From the NCBI RefSeq assembly GCF_032452875.1, contig NW_026894344.1, forward strand, positions 80,823 through 144,822: a stretch of 64,000 bases of DNA, in the 5' to 3' direction. Under the pieces are notes generated by a model, which saw only the letters and a program-made list of their open reading frames with translations, was not told the origin of the DNA and searched no databases. The position numbers and the translations under genes were made by a program. This DNA comes from Bos javanicus. Taxonomy: Eukaryota > Chordata > Mammalia > Artiodactyla > Bovidae. This document shows positions 1-13,082 of this stretch, in pieces (within the stretch, counting starts at the first letter, position 1; each line of letters begins with the position of its first letter).

Positions 1-426
1 GCATGATCAGCCACGTGATCAGTGCATGATAGCCACGTGATCAGTGCATGATCAGTTACGTGATCAGTGCATGATCAGCCACGTGATCAGTGCATGAGTG
101 CCACGTGATCAGTGCATGATAGTCACGTGACAGTGTGTGATCAGCCACGTGATCAGTGCATGATCAGCCACGTGATCAGTGCATGATCAGTCACGTGATC
201 AGTGCATGATCAGCCACGTGATCAGTGCATGATGCCACGTGATCAGTGCATGATAGTCACGTGACAGTGTATGATCAGCCACGTGATCAGTGCATGATAG
301 CCACGTGATCAGTGCATGATCAGTCACGTGATCAGTGCATGATCAGCCACGTGATCAGTGCATGATCAGACACGTGATCAGTGTATGATCAGCCACGTGA
401 ACAGTGCATGCTCAGTCACGTGATCA
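1..426. repeat. Partial HOR at left edge, module D type
   Basis: Near-consensus units with module D features: GAGTGCCACG near 96, and GATAGTCACGTGACAGTG near 118 and again near 243. It ends with the pre-block signature GAACAGTGCATGCTC near 399-413. No block is visible upstream, so this is the tail of an HOR that begins outside the window. Confidence 0.93.
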
Positions 427-670
427 GGGCCTGCTGAGCTGCGTGATTACTGTCTGCTCATCTGCTTGACAATTGCCAGCTGAGCTGCACGATTCCTGCC
501 TGTCATCTGCTTGACAATTGCCAGCTGTGCTGCGTAATTCCTGCCTGCTCAGCTGCTTGATTATTGCCAGCTGAGCAGCATGATTCCTCACAGCTGAGTT
601 CCATGATTATTGCCTGCTGACTGTTTGATTCGTGCCTACTCAGCTCTTTGTTTATTGCCTCCAGAGGCAC
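427..670. repeat. Diverged block 1 (G type)
   Basis: Reference copy of the 244-bp block. In array register, 438-665 splits into ten units of 22-23 bp, such as GCTGCTTGATTA followed by TTGCCAGCTGA, instead of the usual CACGTG units. CACGTG is absent; other CANNTG palindromes (CAATTG, CAGCTG) appear in different registers. The type-defining base at 593 is G. The base before the block is A. The minus strand is open for 62 codons from a TTG at 689-691 to a TGA at 503-505, which is not considered a gene. Confidence 0.96.
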
Positions 671-2528
671 ATGATCAGTGTATGATAGCAAACATGATCA
701 GCGCATGATCAGTCACATGATCAGTGCCATTAAGTCACGTGATCACTACATGATAGTCATGTGATCAGTCCATGCTCAGTCACGGTATCAGTGCATGATC
801 AGCCACGTGATCAGTGCATGATCTGTCACAAGATTAGTGTATGATCATCCACGTGATCAGTGCATGGGCAGTCATGTGATCAGTGCATGATATAGACGTG
901 AACAGTGCATGATCAGTCTCGTGATCAGTGCATGATAGCCACGTGATCAGTGCATGATCAGTCACCTGATGGGTGTATGATCATTCACGTGACCTGTACA
1001 TGGTAGCTACATGATCATTGCATGATCAGCCACGTGAGTAGTTCATGATAGCCACGTGATCACTGCATGATCAGTCACGTGATCAGTGCATGATCAGTCA
1101 TGTGACCAGTACATGGTAGCTGCGTGATCATGGCATGATCAGCCACGTGAGCAGTGCATGATAGCCACGTGATCAGTGCATGATCAGTCACGTGATCAGT
1201 GCATGATCAGTCACGTGATCAGTGCATGATCAGCCACGTGATCAGTGCATGACCAGGCACGTGATCAGTGTATGTCCAGCCAAGTGATCAGTGCATGATA
1301 GCCACGTGATCAGTGCATGATCAGTCACGTGATCAGTGCATGATCAGTTATGTGATCAGTGTATGATCAGCCACGTGATCAGTGCATGATCAGCCACGTG
1401 ATCAGTGCATGATCAATTGCGTGATCAGTGCATGATCAGTCACGTGACCAGTACATGGTAGCTACGTGATCATTGCTGATCAGCCACGTGATCAGTGCAT
1501 GATAGCCACGTGATCAGTGCATGATAGCCACGTGATCAGTGCATGATCAGTCATGTGATACGTGTGTGATCAGCCACGTGATCAGTGCATGATATCCACG
1601 TGATCAGTGCATGATAGCCACGTGATCAGTGCATGAGAGCCACGTGATCAGTGCATGATCAGTCACGTGATACATGTGTGATCAGCCACGTGATCAGTGC
1701 ATGATGAGCCACGTGATCAGTGCATGATCAATTACGTGATCAGTGCATGATCAGTCACGTGACCAGTACATGGTTGCTACGTGATCGGTGCATGATCAGC
1801 CACGTGAGCAGTGCATGATAGCCACGTGATCAGTGCATGATCAGTCACGTGATCAGTGCATGATCAGTCACGTGAACAGTGCATGATCATTTACGTGATC
1901 TTTGCATGATCAGTCACGTGACCAGTATATGGTTGCTACGTGATCATTCCATGACAGCCACGTGAGCAGTGCATGATAGCCACGTGATGTGTGCATGAGT
2001 TACGTGAGCAGAGTATGATCAGCCACGTGATCAGTGCATGAGTGCCACGTGATCAGTGCATGATAGTCACGTGACAGTGTGTGATCAGCCACGTGATCAG
2101 TGCATGATCAGCCACGTGATCAGTGCATGATAGCCACGTGATCAGTGCATGATCAGTCACGTGAGCAGTGTATGATCAGCCACGTGATCAGTGCATGATG
2201 CCACGTGATCAGTGCATGATAGTCACGTGATCAGTGCATGATCAGCCACGTGATCAGTGCATGATCAGCCACGTGATCAGTGCATGATCAGTCACGTGAT
2301 CAGTGCATGATCAGCCACGTGATCAGTGCATGATGCCACGTGATCAGTGCATGATAGTCACGTGACAGTGTATGATCAGCCACGTGATCAGTGCATGATC
2401 AGCCACGTGATCAGTGCATGATCAGCCACGTGATCAGTGCATGATCAGCCACGTGATCAGTGCATGATCAGTCACGTGATCAGTGTATGATCAGCCACGT
2501 GAACAGTGCATGCTCAGTCACGTGATCT
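671..2528. repeat. HOR array, modules A-B-C-D complete
   Basis: Module A runs to about 1135 (CACCTGATGGG near 964). B is about 1250-1480, with a GATCAATTGCG form near 1411. C is about 1550-2000 and D is 2026 onward. D is lengthened by extra near-consensus units with repeated GATAGTCACG. The closest relative is 13327-15177 (1851 against 1858 bp). Confidence 0.93.
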
Positions 2529-2772
2529 GGGCCTGCTGAGCTGCGTGATTACTGTCTGCTCATCTGCTTGACAATTGCCAGCTGAGCTGCACGATTCCTG
2601 CCTGTCATCTGCTTGACAATTGCCAGCTGTGCTGCGTAATTCCTGCCTGCTCAGCTGCTTGATTATTGCCAGCTGAGCAGCATGATTCCTCACAGCTGAG
2701 TTCCATGATTATTGCCTGCTGACTGTTTGATTCGTGCCTACTCAGCTCTTTGTTTATTGCCTCCAGAGGCAC
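2529..2772. repeat. Diverged block 2 (G type)
   Basis: Same 244 bp as block 1, with G at 2695. The base before the block is T (ATCTGGG), unlike block 1. Confidence 0.96.
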
Positions 2773-3820
2773 ATGATCAGTGTATGATAGCAAACATGAT
2801 CAGCGCATGATCAGTCACATGATCAGTGCCATTAAGTCACGTGATCACTACATGATAGTCATGTGATCAGTCCATGCTCAGTCACGGTATCAGTGCATGA
2901 TCAGCCACGTGATCAGTGCATGATCTGTCACAAGATTAGTGTATGATCATCCACGTGATCAGTGCATGGCAGTCATGTGATCAGTGCATGATATAGACGT
3001 GATCAGTGCATGATCAGTCTCGTGATCAGTGCATGATAGCCACGTGATCAGTGCATGATCAGTCACGTGATGGGTGTATGATCATTCACGTGACCTGTAC
3101 ATGGTAGCTACATGATCATTGCATGATCAGCCACGTGAGTAGTGCATGATAGCCACGTGATCAGTGCATGATCAGTCACGTGATCAGTGCATGATCAGTC
3201 ATGTGACCAGTACATGGTAGCTGCGTGATCATGGCATGATCAGCCACGTGAGCAGTGCATGATAGCCACGTGATCAGTGCATGATCAGACACGTGATCAG
3301 TGCATGATCAGTCACGTGATCAGTGCATGATCAGCCACGTGATCAGTGCATGATCAGCACGTGATCAGTGTATGATCAGCCACGTGATCAGTGCATGATA
3401 GCCACGTGATCAGTGCATGATCAGTCACGTGATCAGTGCATGATCAGTCACGTGATCAGTGCATGATCAGCCACGTGATCAGTGCATGATCAGCCACGTG
3501 ATCAGTGCATGATCAATTACGTGATCAGTGCATGATCAGTCACGTGATCAGTGCATGGTAGCTACGTGATCAGTGCATGATCAGCCACGTGATCAGTGCA
3601 TGATAGCCACGTGATCAGTGCATGATAGCCACGTGATCAGTGCATGATCAGTCACGTGATAGTGCATGATCAGCCACGTGATCAGTGCATGATCAGCCAC
3701 GTGATCAGTGCATGATCAGCCACGTGATCAGTGCATGATATCCACGTGATCAGTGCATGATCATCACGTGATCAGTGCATGATCAGCCACGTGATCAGTG
3801 CATGCTCAGTCACGTGATCA
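2773..3820. repeat. Short HOR array lacking module C
   Basis: Module A runs to about 3235, then B-like units are partly reverted to consensus (GATCAATTACG near 3512). The array then jumps to GATATCCACG and GATCATCACG just before the next block. Module C is missing. Its length of 1048 bp is matched by 15422-16470 (1049 bp), which has the same gap. Confidence 0.92.
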
Positions 3821-4064
3821 GGGCCTGCTGAGCTGCGTGATTACTGTCTGCTCATCTGCTTGACAATTGCCAGCTGAGCTGCACGATTCCTGCCTGTCAT
3901 CTGCTTGACAATTGCCAGCTGTGCTGCGTAATTCCTGCCTGCTCAGCTGCTTGATTATTGCCAGCTGAGCAGCATGATTCCTCACAGCTGAGTTCCATGA
4001 TTATTGCCTGCTGACTGTTTGATTCGTGCCTACTCAGCTCTTTGTTTATTGCCTCCAGAGGCAC
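3821..4064. repeat. Diverged block 3 (G type)
   Basis: G at 3987, and A just before the block (ATCAGGG). The usual pre-block GAACAGTGCATG is replaced by the consensus GATCAGTGCATG. Confidence 0.96.
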
Positions 4065-5879
4065 ATGATCAGTGTATGATAGCAAACATGATCAGCGCAT
4101 GATCAGTCACATGATCAGCGCCATTAAGTCACGTGATCACTACATGATAGTCATGTGATCAGTCCATGCTCAGTCACGGTATCAGTGCATGATCAGCCAC
4201 GTGATCAGTGCATGATCTGTCACAAGATTAGTGTATGATCATCCACGTGATCAGTGCATGAGCAGTCATGTGATCAGTGCATGATATAGACGTGATCAGT
4301 GCATGATCAGTCTCGTGATCAGTGCATGATAGCCACGTGATCAGTGCATGATCAGTCACCTGATGGGTGTATGATCATTCACGTGACCTGTACATGGTAG
4401 CTACATGATCATTGCATGATCAGCCACGTGAGTAGTTCATGATAGCCACGTGATCACTGCATGATCAGTCACGTGATCAGTGCATGATCAGTCATGTGAC
4501 AGTACATGGTAGCTGCGTGATCATGGCATGATCAGCCACGTGATCAGTGCATGATCAGCCACGTGATCAGTGCATGATCAGTCACGTGATCAGTGCATGA
4601 TCAGCCACGTGATCAGTGCATGATAGCCACGTGATCAGTGCATGATCAGTCACGTGATCAGTGCATGATCAGTCACGTGATCAGTGCATGATAGCCACGT
4701 GATCAGTGCATGATCAGCCACGTGATCAGTGCATGATAGCCACGTGATCAGTGCATGATCAGCCACGTGATCAGTGCATGATCAGTCACGTGATCAGTGC
4801 ATGATCAGCCACGTGATCAGTGCATGATAGCCACGTGATCAGTGCATGATCAGCCACGTGATCAGTGCATGATAGCCACGTGATCAGTGCATGATCAGTC
4901 ACGTGATCAGTGCATGATCAGTCACGTGATCAGTGCATGATCAGCCACGTGATCAGTGCATGATCAGCCACGTGATCAGTGCATGATCAATTACGTGATC
5001 AGTGCATGATCAGTCACGTGATCAGTACATGGTAGCACGTGATCATTGCATGATCAGCCACGTGATCAGTGCATGATAGCCACGTGATCAGTGCATGATA
5101 GCCACGTGATCAGTGCATGATCAGTCATGTGATACGTGTGTGATCAGCCACGTGATCAGTGCATGATATCCACGTGATCAGTGCATGACAGCCACGTGAT
5201 CAGTGCATGAGAGCCACGTGATCAGTGCATGATCAGTCACGTGATCATGTGTGATCAGCCACGTGATCAGTGCATGATCAATTACGTGATCAGTGCATGA
5301 TCAGTCACGTGACCAGTACATGGTTGCTACGTGATCGTAGCATGATCAGCCACGTGAGCAGAGCATGATAGCCACGTGATCAGTGCATGATCAGTCACGT
5401 GATCAGTACATGATCAGTCACGTGAACAGTGCATGATCATTTACGTGATCTTTGCATGATCAGTCACGTGACCAGTATATGGTTGCTACGTGATCATTCC
5501 ATGACGAGCCACGTGAGCAGTGCATGATAGCCGCGTGATGTGTGCATGAGTTACGTGAGCAGAGTATGATCAGCCACGTGATCAGTGCATGAGTGCCACG
5601 TGATCAGTGCATGATATGTCACGTGACAGGTGTGTGATCAGCCACGTGAACAGTGCATGTTCAGCCACGTGATCAGTGCATGATAGCCACGTGATCAGTG
5701 CATGATCAGTTACGTGAGCAGTGTATGATCAGCCACGTGATCAGTGCATGGTCAGACACGTGAACAGTGTATGATCAGCCACGTGATCAGTGCATGATAT
5801 CCAAGTGATCAGTGCATGATCATCACGTGATCAGTGTATGATCAGCCACGTGAACAGTGCATGCTCAGTCACGTGATCT
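4065..5879. repeat. HOR array with central near-consensus tract
   Basis: Module A ends near 4530. About 4531-4985 is nearly pure consensus where most of module B would be; only its tail remains (GATCAATTACG near 4987, GTAGCACG near 5032). C is about 5115-5560 and D about 5570-5879. Confidence 0.92.
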
Positions 5880-6123
5880 GGGCCTGCTGAGCTGCGTGAT
5901 TACTGTCTGCTCATCTGCTTGACAATTGCCAGCTGAGCTGCACGATTCCTGCCTGTCATCTGCTTGACAATTGCCAGCTGTGCTGCGTAATTCCTGCCTG
6001 CTCAGCTGCTTGATTATTGCCAGCTGAGCAGCATGATTCCTCACAGCTGAGTTCCATGATTATTGCCTGCTGACTGTTTGATTCGTGCCTACTCAGCTCT
6101 TTGTTTATTGCCTCCAGAGGCAC
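5880..6123. repeat. Diverged block 4 (G type)
   Basis: G at 6046, and T before the block. It heads the longest HOR in the window (3272 bp to the next block). Confidence 0.96.
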
Positions 6124-9100
6124 ATGATCAGTGTATGATAGCAAACATGATCAGCGCATGATCAGTCACATGATCAGCGCCATTAAGTCACGTGATCACT
6201 ACATGATAGTCATGTGATCAGTCCATGCTCAGTCACGGTATCAGTGCATGATCAGCCACGTGATCAGTGCATGATCTGTCACAAGATTAGTGTATGATCA
6301 TCCACGTGATCAGTGCATGGGCAGTCATGTGATCAGTGCATGATATAGACGTGATCAGTGCATGATCAGTCTCGTGATCAGTGCATGATAGCCACGTGAT
6401 CAGTGCATGATCAGTCACCTGATGGGTGTATGATCATTCACGTGACCTGTACATGGTAGCTACATGATCATTGCATGATCAGCCACGTGAGTAGTGCATG
6501 ATAGCCACGTGATCAGTGCATGATCAGCCACGTGATCAGTGCATGATCAGTCACGTGATCAGTGCATGATCAGTCACGTGATCAGTGCATGATAGCCACG
6601 TGATCAGTGCATGATCAGCCACGTGATCAGTGCATGATAGCCACGTGATCAGTGCATGATCAGCCACGTGATCAGTGCATGATCAGTCACGTGATCGTGT
6701 GATCAGCCACGTGATCAGTGCATGATAGCCACGTGATCAGTGCATGATCAGCCACGTGATCAGTGCATGATAGCCACGTGATCAGTGCATGATCAGTCAC
6801 GTGATCATGTGTGATCAGCCACGTGATCAGTGCATGATGAGCCACGTGATCAGTGCATGATCAATTACGTGATCAGTGCATGATCAGTCACGTGACCAGT
6901 ACATGGTTGCTACGTGATCGTTGCATGATCAGCCACGTGATCAGTGCATGATAGCCACGTGATCAGTGCATGATCAGTCACGTGATCAGTGCATGATCAG
7001 TCACGTGATCAGTGCATGATCATTTACGTGATCAGTGCATGATCAGTCACGTGACCAGTATATGGTTGCTACGTGATCATTCCATGACGAGCCACGTGAT
7101 CAGTGCATGATAGCCACGTGATGTGTGCATGAGTTACGTGAGCAGTGTATGATCAGCCACGTGATCAGTGCATGAGTGCCACGTGATCAGTGCATGATAT
7201 GTCACGTGACAGGTGTGTGATCAGCCACGTGAACAGTGCATGATCAGCCACGTGATCAGTGCATGATAGCCACGTGATCAGTGCATGATCAGTTACGTGA
7301 GCAGTGCATGATCAGCCACGTGATCAGTGCATGATCAGACACGTGATCAGTGTATGATCAGCCACGTGATCAGTGCATGATAGCCACGTGATCAGTGCAT
7401 GATCAGCCACGTGATCAGTGCATGATCAGTCACGTGATCAGTGCATGATCAGCCACGTGATCAGTGCATGGCAGTCATGTGATCAGTGCATGATATAGAC
7501 GTGATCAGTGCATGATCAGTCACGTGATCAGTGCATGATAGCCACGTGATCAGTGCATGATCAGTCACGTGATCAGTGCATGATCATTCACGTGACCAGT
7601 GCATGATAGCTACGTGATCAGTGCATGATCAGCCACGTGATCAGTGCATGATAGCCACGTGATCAGTGCATGATCAGTCACGTGATCAGTGCATGATCAG
7701 TCATGTGATCAGTGCATGATAGCTGCGTGATCATGCATGATCAGCCACGTGATCAGTGCATGATAGCCACGTGATCAGTGCATGATCAGTCACGTGATCA
7801 GTGCATGATCAGTCACGTGATCAGTGCATGATCAGCCACGTGATCAGTGCATGATCAGTCACGTGATCAGTGCATGATCAGCCACGTGATCAGTGCATGA
7901 TAGCCACGTGATCAGTGCATGATCAGTCACGTGATCAGTGCATGATCAGTCACGTGATCAGTGCATGATCAGCCACGTGATCAGTGCATGATCAGCCACG
8001 TGATCAGTGCATGATCAGTCACGTGATCAGTGCATGATCAGTCACGTGACCAGTACATGGTAGCACGTGATCATTGCATGATCAGCCACGTGATCAGTGC
8101 ATGATAGCCACGTGATCAGTGCATGATCAGCCACGTGATCAGTGCATGATCAGTCACGTGATCAGTGCATGATCAGCCACGTGATCAGTGCATGATACGT
8201 GATCAGTGCATGATCAGCCACGTGATCAGTGCATGATCAGCCACGTGATCAGTGCATGATCAGTCACGTGATCAGTGCATGATCAGCCACGTGATCAGTG
8301 CATGATCAGCCACGTGATCAGTGCATGATCAGCCACGTGATCAGTGCATGATCAGTCACGTGATCAGTGCATGATCAGTCACGTGATCAGTGCATGATCA
8401 GCCACGTGATCAGTGCATGATCAGTCACGTGATCAGTGCATGATAGCTACGTGATCAGTGCATGATCAGCCACGTGATCAGTGCATGATAGCCACGTGAT
8501 CAGTGCATGAGTCACGTGATCAGTGCATGATCAGCCACGTGATCAGTGCATGATCAGCCACGTGATCAGTGCATGATAGCCACGTGATCAGTGCATGATC
8601 AGTCACGTGATCAGTGCATGATCAGCCACGTGATCAGTGCATGATGCCACGTGATCAGTGCATGATCAGTCACGTGATCAGTGCATGATCAGCCACGTGA
8701 TCAGTGCATGATCAGCCACGTGATCAGTGCATGATAGCCACGTGATCAGTGCATGATCAGTCACGTGATCAGTGCATGATCAGCCACGTGATCAGTGCAT
8801 GATGCCACGTGATCAGTGCATGATAGTCACGTGACAGTGTGTGATCAGCCACGTGATCAGTGCATGATCAGCCACGTGATCAGTGCATGATCAGTCACGT
8901 GATCAGTGTATGATCAGCCACGTGATCAGTGCATGATGCCACGTGATCAGTGCATGATAGTCACGTGACAGTGTGATCAGCCACGTGATCAGTGCATGAT
9001 CAGCCACGTGATCAGTGCATGATAGCCACGTGATCAGTGCATGATCAGCCACGTGATCAGTGCATGATCAGCCACGTGATCAGTGCATGATCAGTCACGT

Positions 9101-9151
9101 GATCAGTGTATGATCAGCCACGTGAACAGTGCATGCTCAGTCACGTGATCT
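6124..9151. repeat. Longest HOR array, with a block-less second module A
   Basis: Module A runs to about 6500, then consensus, C-like units (about 6690-7140) and D-like units (7140-7350). Where a block would be expected, the array enters the middle of a second, weakly marked module A near 7441-7740. It then runs as near-consensus to about 9100. The partner is 21019-23955, with the same layout. Confidence 0.9.
7441..7740. repeat. Module A remnant without a preceding block
   Basis: Carries module A markers in the right order: GGCAGTCATGTG, GATATAGACG, GATCATTCACG and GCTGCGTGATCATG. The block and the first dozen or so post-block units are absent, and several private variants are back to consensus (CACGTG in place of CACCTGATGGG). 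It looks like an HOR junction that lost its block. Confidence 0.78.
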
Positions 9152-9395
9152 GGGCCTGCTGAGCTGCGTGATTACTGTCTGCTCATCTGCTTGACAATTG
9201 CCAGCTGAGCTGCACGATTCCTGCCTGTCATCTGCTTGACAATTGCCAGCTGTGCTGCGTAATTCCTGCCTGCTCAGCTGCTTGATTATTGCCAGCTGAG
9301 CAGCATGATTCCTCACACCTGAGTTCCATGATTATTGCCTGCTGACTGTTTGATTCGTGCCTACTCAGCTCTTTGTTTATTGCCTCCAGAGGCAC
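9152..9395. repeat. Diverged block 5 (C type)
   Basis: First C-type block: C at 9318 changes CAGCTG to CACCTG. It lies among G-type neighbours, and its super-repeat partner at 23956 is also C type. Confidence 0.96.
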
Positions 9396-11028
9396 ATGAT
9401 CAGTGTATGATAGCAAACATGATCAGCGCATGATCAGTCACATGATCAGCGCCATTAAGTCACGTGATCACTACATGATAGTCATGTGATCAGTCCATGC
9501 TCAGTCACGGTATCAGTGCATGATCAGCCACGTGATCAGTGCATGATCTGTCACAAGATTAGTGTATGATCATCCACGTGATCAGTGCATGGGCAGTCAT
9601 GTGATCAGTGCATGATATAGACGTGATCAGTGCATGATCAGTCTCGTGATCAGTGCATGATAGCCACGTGATCAGTGCATGATCAGTCACCTGATGGGTG
9701 TATGATCATTCACGTGACCTGTACATGGTAGCTACATGATCATTGCATGATCAGCCACGTGAGTAGTCATGATAGCCACGTGATCACTGCATGATCAGTC
9801 ACGTGATCAGTGCATGATCAGTCATGTGACCAGTACATGGTAGCTGCGTGATCATGGCATGATCAGCCACGTGAGCAGTGCATGATAGCCACGTGATCAG
9901 TGCATGATCAGACACGTGATCAGTGCATGATCAGTCACGTGATCAGTGCATGATCAGCCACGTGATCAGTGCATGACCAGGCACGTGATCAGTGTATGTC
10001 AGCCAAGTGATCAGTGCATGATAGCCACGTGATCAGTGCATGATCAGTCACGTGATCAGTGCATGATCAGTTATGTGATCAGTGTATGATCAGCCACGTG
10101 ATCAGTGCATGATCAGCCACATGATCAGTGCATGATCAATTACGTGATCAGTGCATGATCAGTCACGTGACCAGTACATGGTAGCTACGTGATCATTGCA
10201 TGATCAGCCACGTGATCAGTGCATGATAGCCACGTGATCAGTGCATGATAGCCACGTGATCAGTGCATGATCAGTCATGTGATACGTGTGTGATCAGCCA
10301 CGTGATCAGTGCATGATATCCACGTGATCAGTGCATGACAGCCACGTGATCAGTGCATGAGAGCCACGTGATCAGTGCATGATCAGTCACGTGATCATGA
10401 TGATCAGCCACGTGATCAGTGCATGATCAATTACGTGATCAGTGCATGATCAGTCACGTGACCAGTACATGGTTGCTACGTGATCGTTGCATGATCAGCC
10501 ACGTGAGCAGAGCATGATAGCCACGTGATCAGTGCATGATCAGTCACGTGATCAGTACATGATCAGTCACGTGAACAGTGCATGATCATTTACGTGATCT
10601 TTGCATGATCAGTCACGTGACCAGTATATGGTTGCTACGTGATCATTCCATGACGAGCCACGTGAGCAGTGCATGATAGCCACGTGATGTGTGCATGAGT
10701 TACGTGAGCAGAGTATGATCAGCCACGTGATCAGTGCATGAGTGCCACGTGATCAGTGCATGATATGTCACGTGACAGGTGTGTGATCAGCCACGTGAAC
10801 AGTGCATGTTCAGCCACGTGATCAGTGCATGATAGCCACGTGATCAGTGCATGATCAGTTACGTGAGCAGTGTATGATCAGCCACGTGATCAGTGCATGG
10901 TCAGACACGTGAACAGTGTATGATCAGCCACGTGATCAGTGCATGATATCCAAGTGATCAGTGCATGATCATCACGTGATCAGTGTATGATCAGCCACGT
11001 GAACAGTGCATGCTCAGTCACGTGATCT
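9396..11028. repeat. Canonical HOR array A-B-C-D
   Basis: A good reference for the full variant order: A to about 9860, B about 9970-10200 (with GTATGTCAGCCAAG), C about 10270-10710, D to the end with GGTCAGACACG and ATCCAAGTG. There is little near-consensus filler. 1633 bp, close to 24200-25789 and 30391-32026. Confidence 0.94.
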
Positions 11029-11272
11029 GGGCCTGCTGAGCTGCGTGATTACTGTCTGCTCATCTGCTTGACAATTGCCAGCTGAGCTGCACGATTCCTG
11101 CCTGTCATCTGCTTGACAATTGCCAGCTGTGCTGCGTAATTCCTGCCTGCTCAGCTGCTTGATTATTGCCAGCTGAGCAGCATGATTCCTCACAGCTGAG
11201 TTCCATGATTATTGCCTGCTGACTGTTTGATTCGTGCCTACTCAGCTCTTTGTTTATTGCCTCCAGAGGCAC
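11029..11272. repeat. Diverged block 6 (G type)
   Basis: G at 11195, and T before the block. A return to G type after the C-type block at 9152. Confidence 0.96.
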
Positions 11273-13082
11273 ATGATCAGTGTATGATAGCAAACATGAT
11301 CAGCGCATGATCAGTCACATGATCAGCGCCATTAAGTCACGTGATCACTACATGATAGTCATGTGATCAGTCCATGCTCAGTCACGGTATCAGTGCATGA
11401 TCAGCCACGTGATCAGTGCATGATCTGTCACAAGATTAGTGTATGATCATCCACGTGATCAGTGCATGGGCAGTCATGTGATCAGTGCATGATATAGACG
11501 TGATCAGTGCATGATCAGTCTCGTGATCAGTGCATGATAGCCACGTGATCAGTGCATGATCAGTCACCTGATGGGTGTATGATCATTCACGTGACCTGTA
11601 CATGGTAGCTACATGATCATTGCATGATCAGCCACGTGAGTAGTTCATGATAGCCACGTGATCACTGCATGATCAGTCACGTGATCAGTGCATGATCAGT
11701 CATGTGACCAGTACATGGTAGCTGCGTGATCATGGCATGATCAGCCACGTGAGCAGTGCATGATAGCCACGTGATCAGTGCATGATCAGACACGTGATCA
11801 GTGCATGATCAGTCACGTGATCAGTGCATGATCAGCCACGTGATCAGTGCATGACCAGGCACGTGATCAGTGTATGTCAGCCAAGTGATCAGTGCATGAT
11901 AGCCACGTGATCAGTGCATGATCAGTCACGTGATCAGTGCATGATCAGTTATGTGATCAGTGCATGATCAGCCACGTGATCAGTGCATGATCAGCCACGT
12001 GATCAGTGCATGATCAATTACGTGATCAGTGCATGATCAGTCACGTGACCAGTACATGGTAGCTACGTGATCATTGCTGATCAGCCACGTGATCAGTGCA
12101 TGATAGCCACGTGATCAGTGCATGATAGCCACGTGATCAGTGCATGATATCCACGTGATCAGTGCATGACAGCCACGTGATCAGTGCATGATAGCCACGT
12201 GATCAGTGCATGATCAGTCACGTGATCATGTGTGATCAGCCACGTGATCAGTGCATGATGAGCCACGTGATCAGTGCATGATCAATTACGTGATCAGTGC
12301 ATGATCAGTCACGTGACCAGTACATGGTTGCTACGTGATCGTGCATGATCAGCCACGTGATCAGTGCATGATAGCCACGTGATCAGTGCATGATCAGTCA
12401 CGTGATCAGTGCATGATCAGTCACGTGAACAGTGCATGATCATTTACGTGATCAGTGCATGATCAGTCACGTGACCAGTATATGGTTGCTACGTGATCAT
12501 TCCATGACAGCCACGTGAGCAGTGCATGATAGCCACGTGATGTGTGCATGAGTTACGTGAGCAGTGTATGATCAGCCACGTGATCAGTGCATGAGTGCCA
12601 CGTGATCAGTGCATGATATGTCACGTGACAGTGTGTGATCAGCCACGTGATCAGTGCATGATCAGCCACGTGATCAGTGCATGATAGCCACGTGATCAGT
12701 GCATGATCAGTTACGTGAGCAGTGTATGATCAGCCACGTGATCAGTGCATGAGTGCCACGTGATCAGTGCATGATAGTCACGTGATCAGTGTGTGATCAG
12801 CCACGTGATCAGTGCATGATCAGCCACGTGATCAGTGCATGATCAGTCACGTGATCAGTGCATGATCAGCCACGTGATCAGTGCATGATGCCACGTGATC
12901 AGTGCATGATAGTCACGTGACAGTGTGTGATCAGCCACGTGATCAGTGCATGATAGCCACGTGATCAGTGCATGATCAGTTACGTGATCAGTGCATGATC
13001 AGCCACGTGATCAGTGCATGATCAGTCACGTGATCAGTGTATGATCAGCCACGTGAACAGTGCATGCTCAGTCACGTGATCT
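11273..13082. repeat. HOR array with extended module D
   Basis: A to about 11735 and B about 11850-12080. C lacks its first marker (GTGATACGTGTGTG) and runs about 12140-12560. D contains two rounds of GAGTGCC units (near 12591 and 12751) and near-consensus filler to the pre-block signature. Confidence 0.92.

Larger units (their letters stand above)
427..11028. repeat. Left super-repeat, copy 1
   Basis: Five successive HORs with block spacings 2102, 1292, 2059, 3272 and 1877 bp. The same series, with one extra HOR, recurs from 13083 (2095, 1293, then 2523+1781, 3181 and 1834 bp). Block types agree: the blocks at 427, 2529, 3821 and 5880 are G type and the one at 9152 is C type, as in copy 2. 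The 3.27-kb HOR with a block-less module A falls at the same place in both. The unit boundary is chosen at a block by convention. Confidence 0.75.

Noticed and set aside
427..670. Block as a transposable element insertion
   Set aside because: There are no terminal repeats, target duplications or coding remnants, and it resolves into diverged units of the array in the same register.
427..670. Immunoglobulin switch-like region, because AGCT/GAGCT words cluster in the block
   Set aside because: The cluster is limited to 244 bp of diverged satellite, and no constant-region exon or long AGCT-rich tract is present.
503..691. 62-codon minus-strand open frame repeated at each block
   Set aside because: It lies wholly in repeat units, starts with TTG, has no upstream signals, has no recognisable domain, and keeps its frame only because the block is copied almost exactly. 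The block at 58449 loses the first codon with no other sign of effect.
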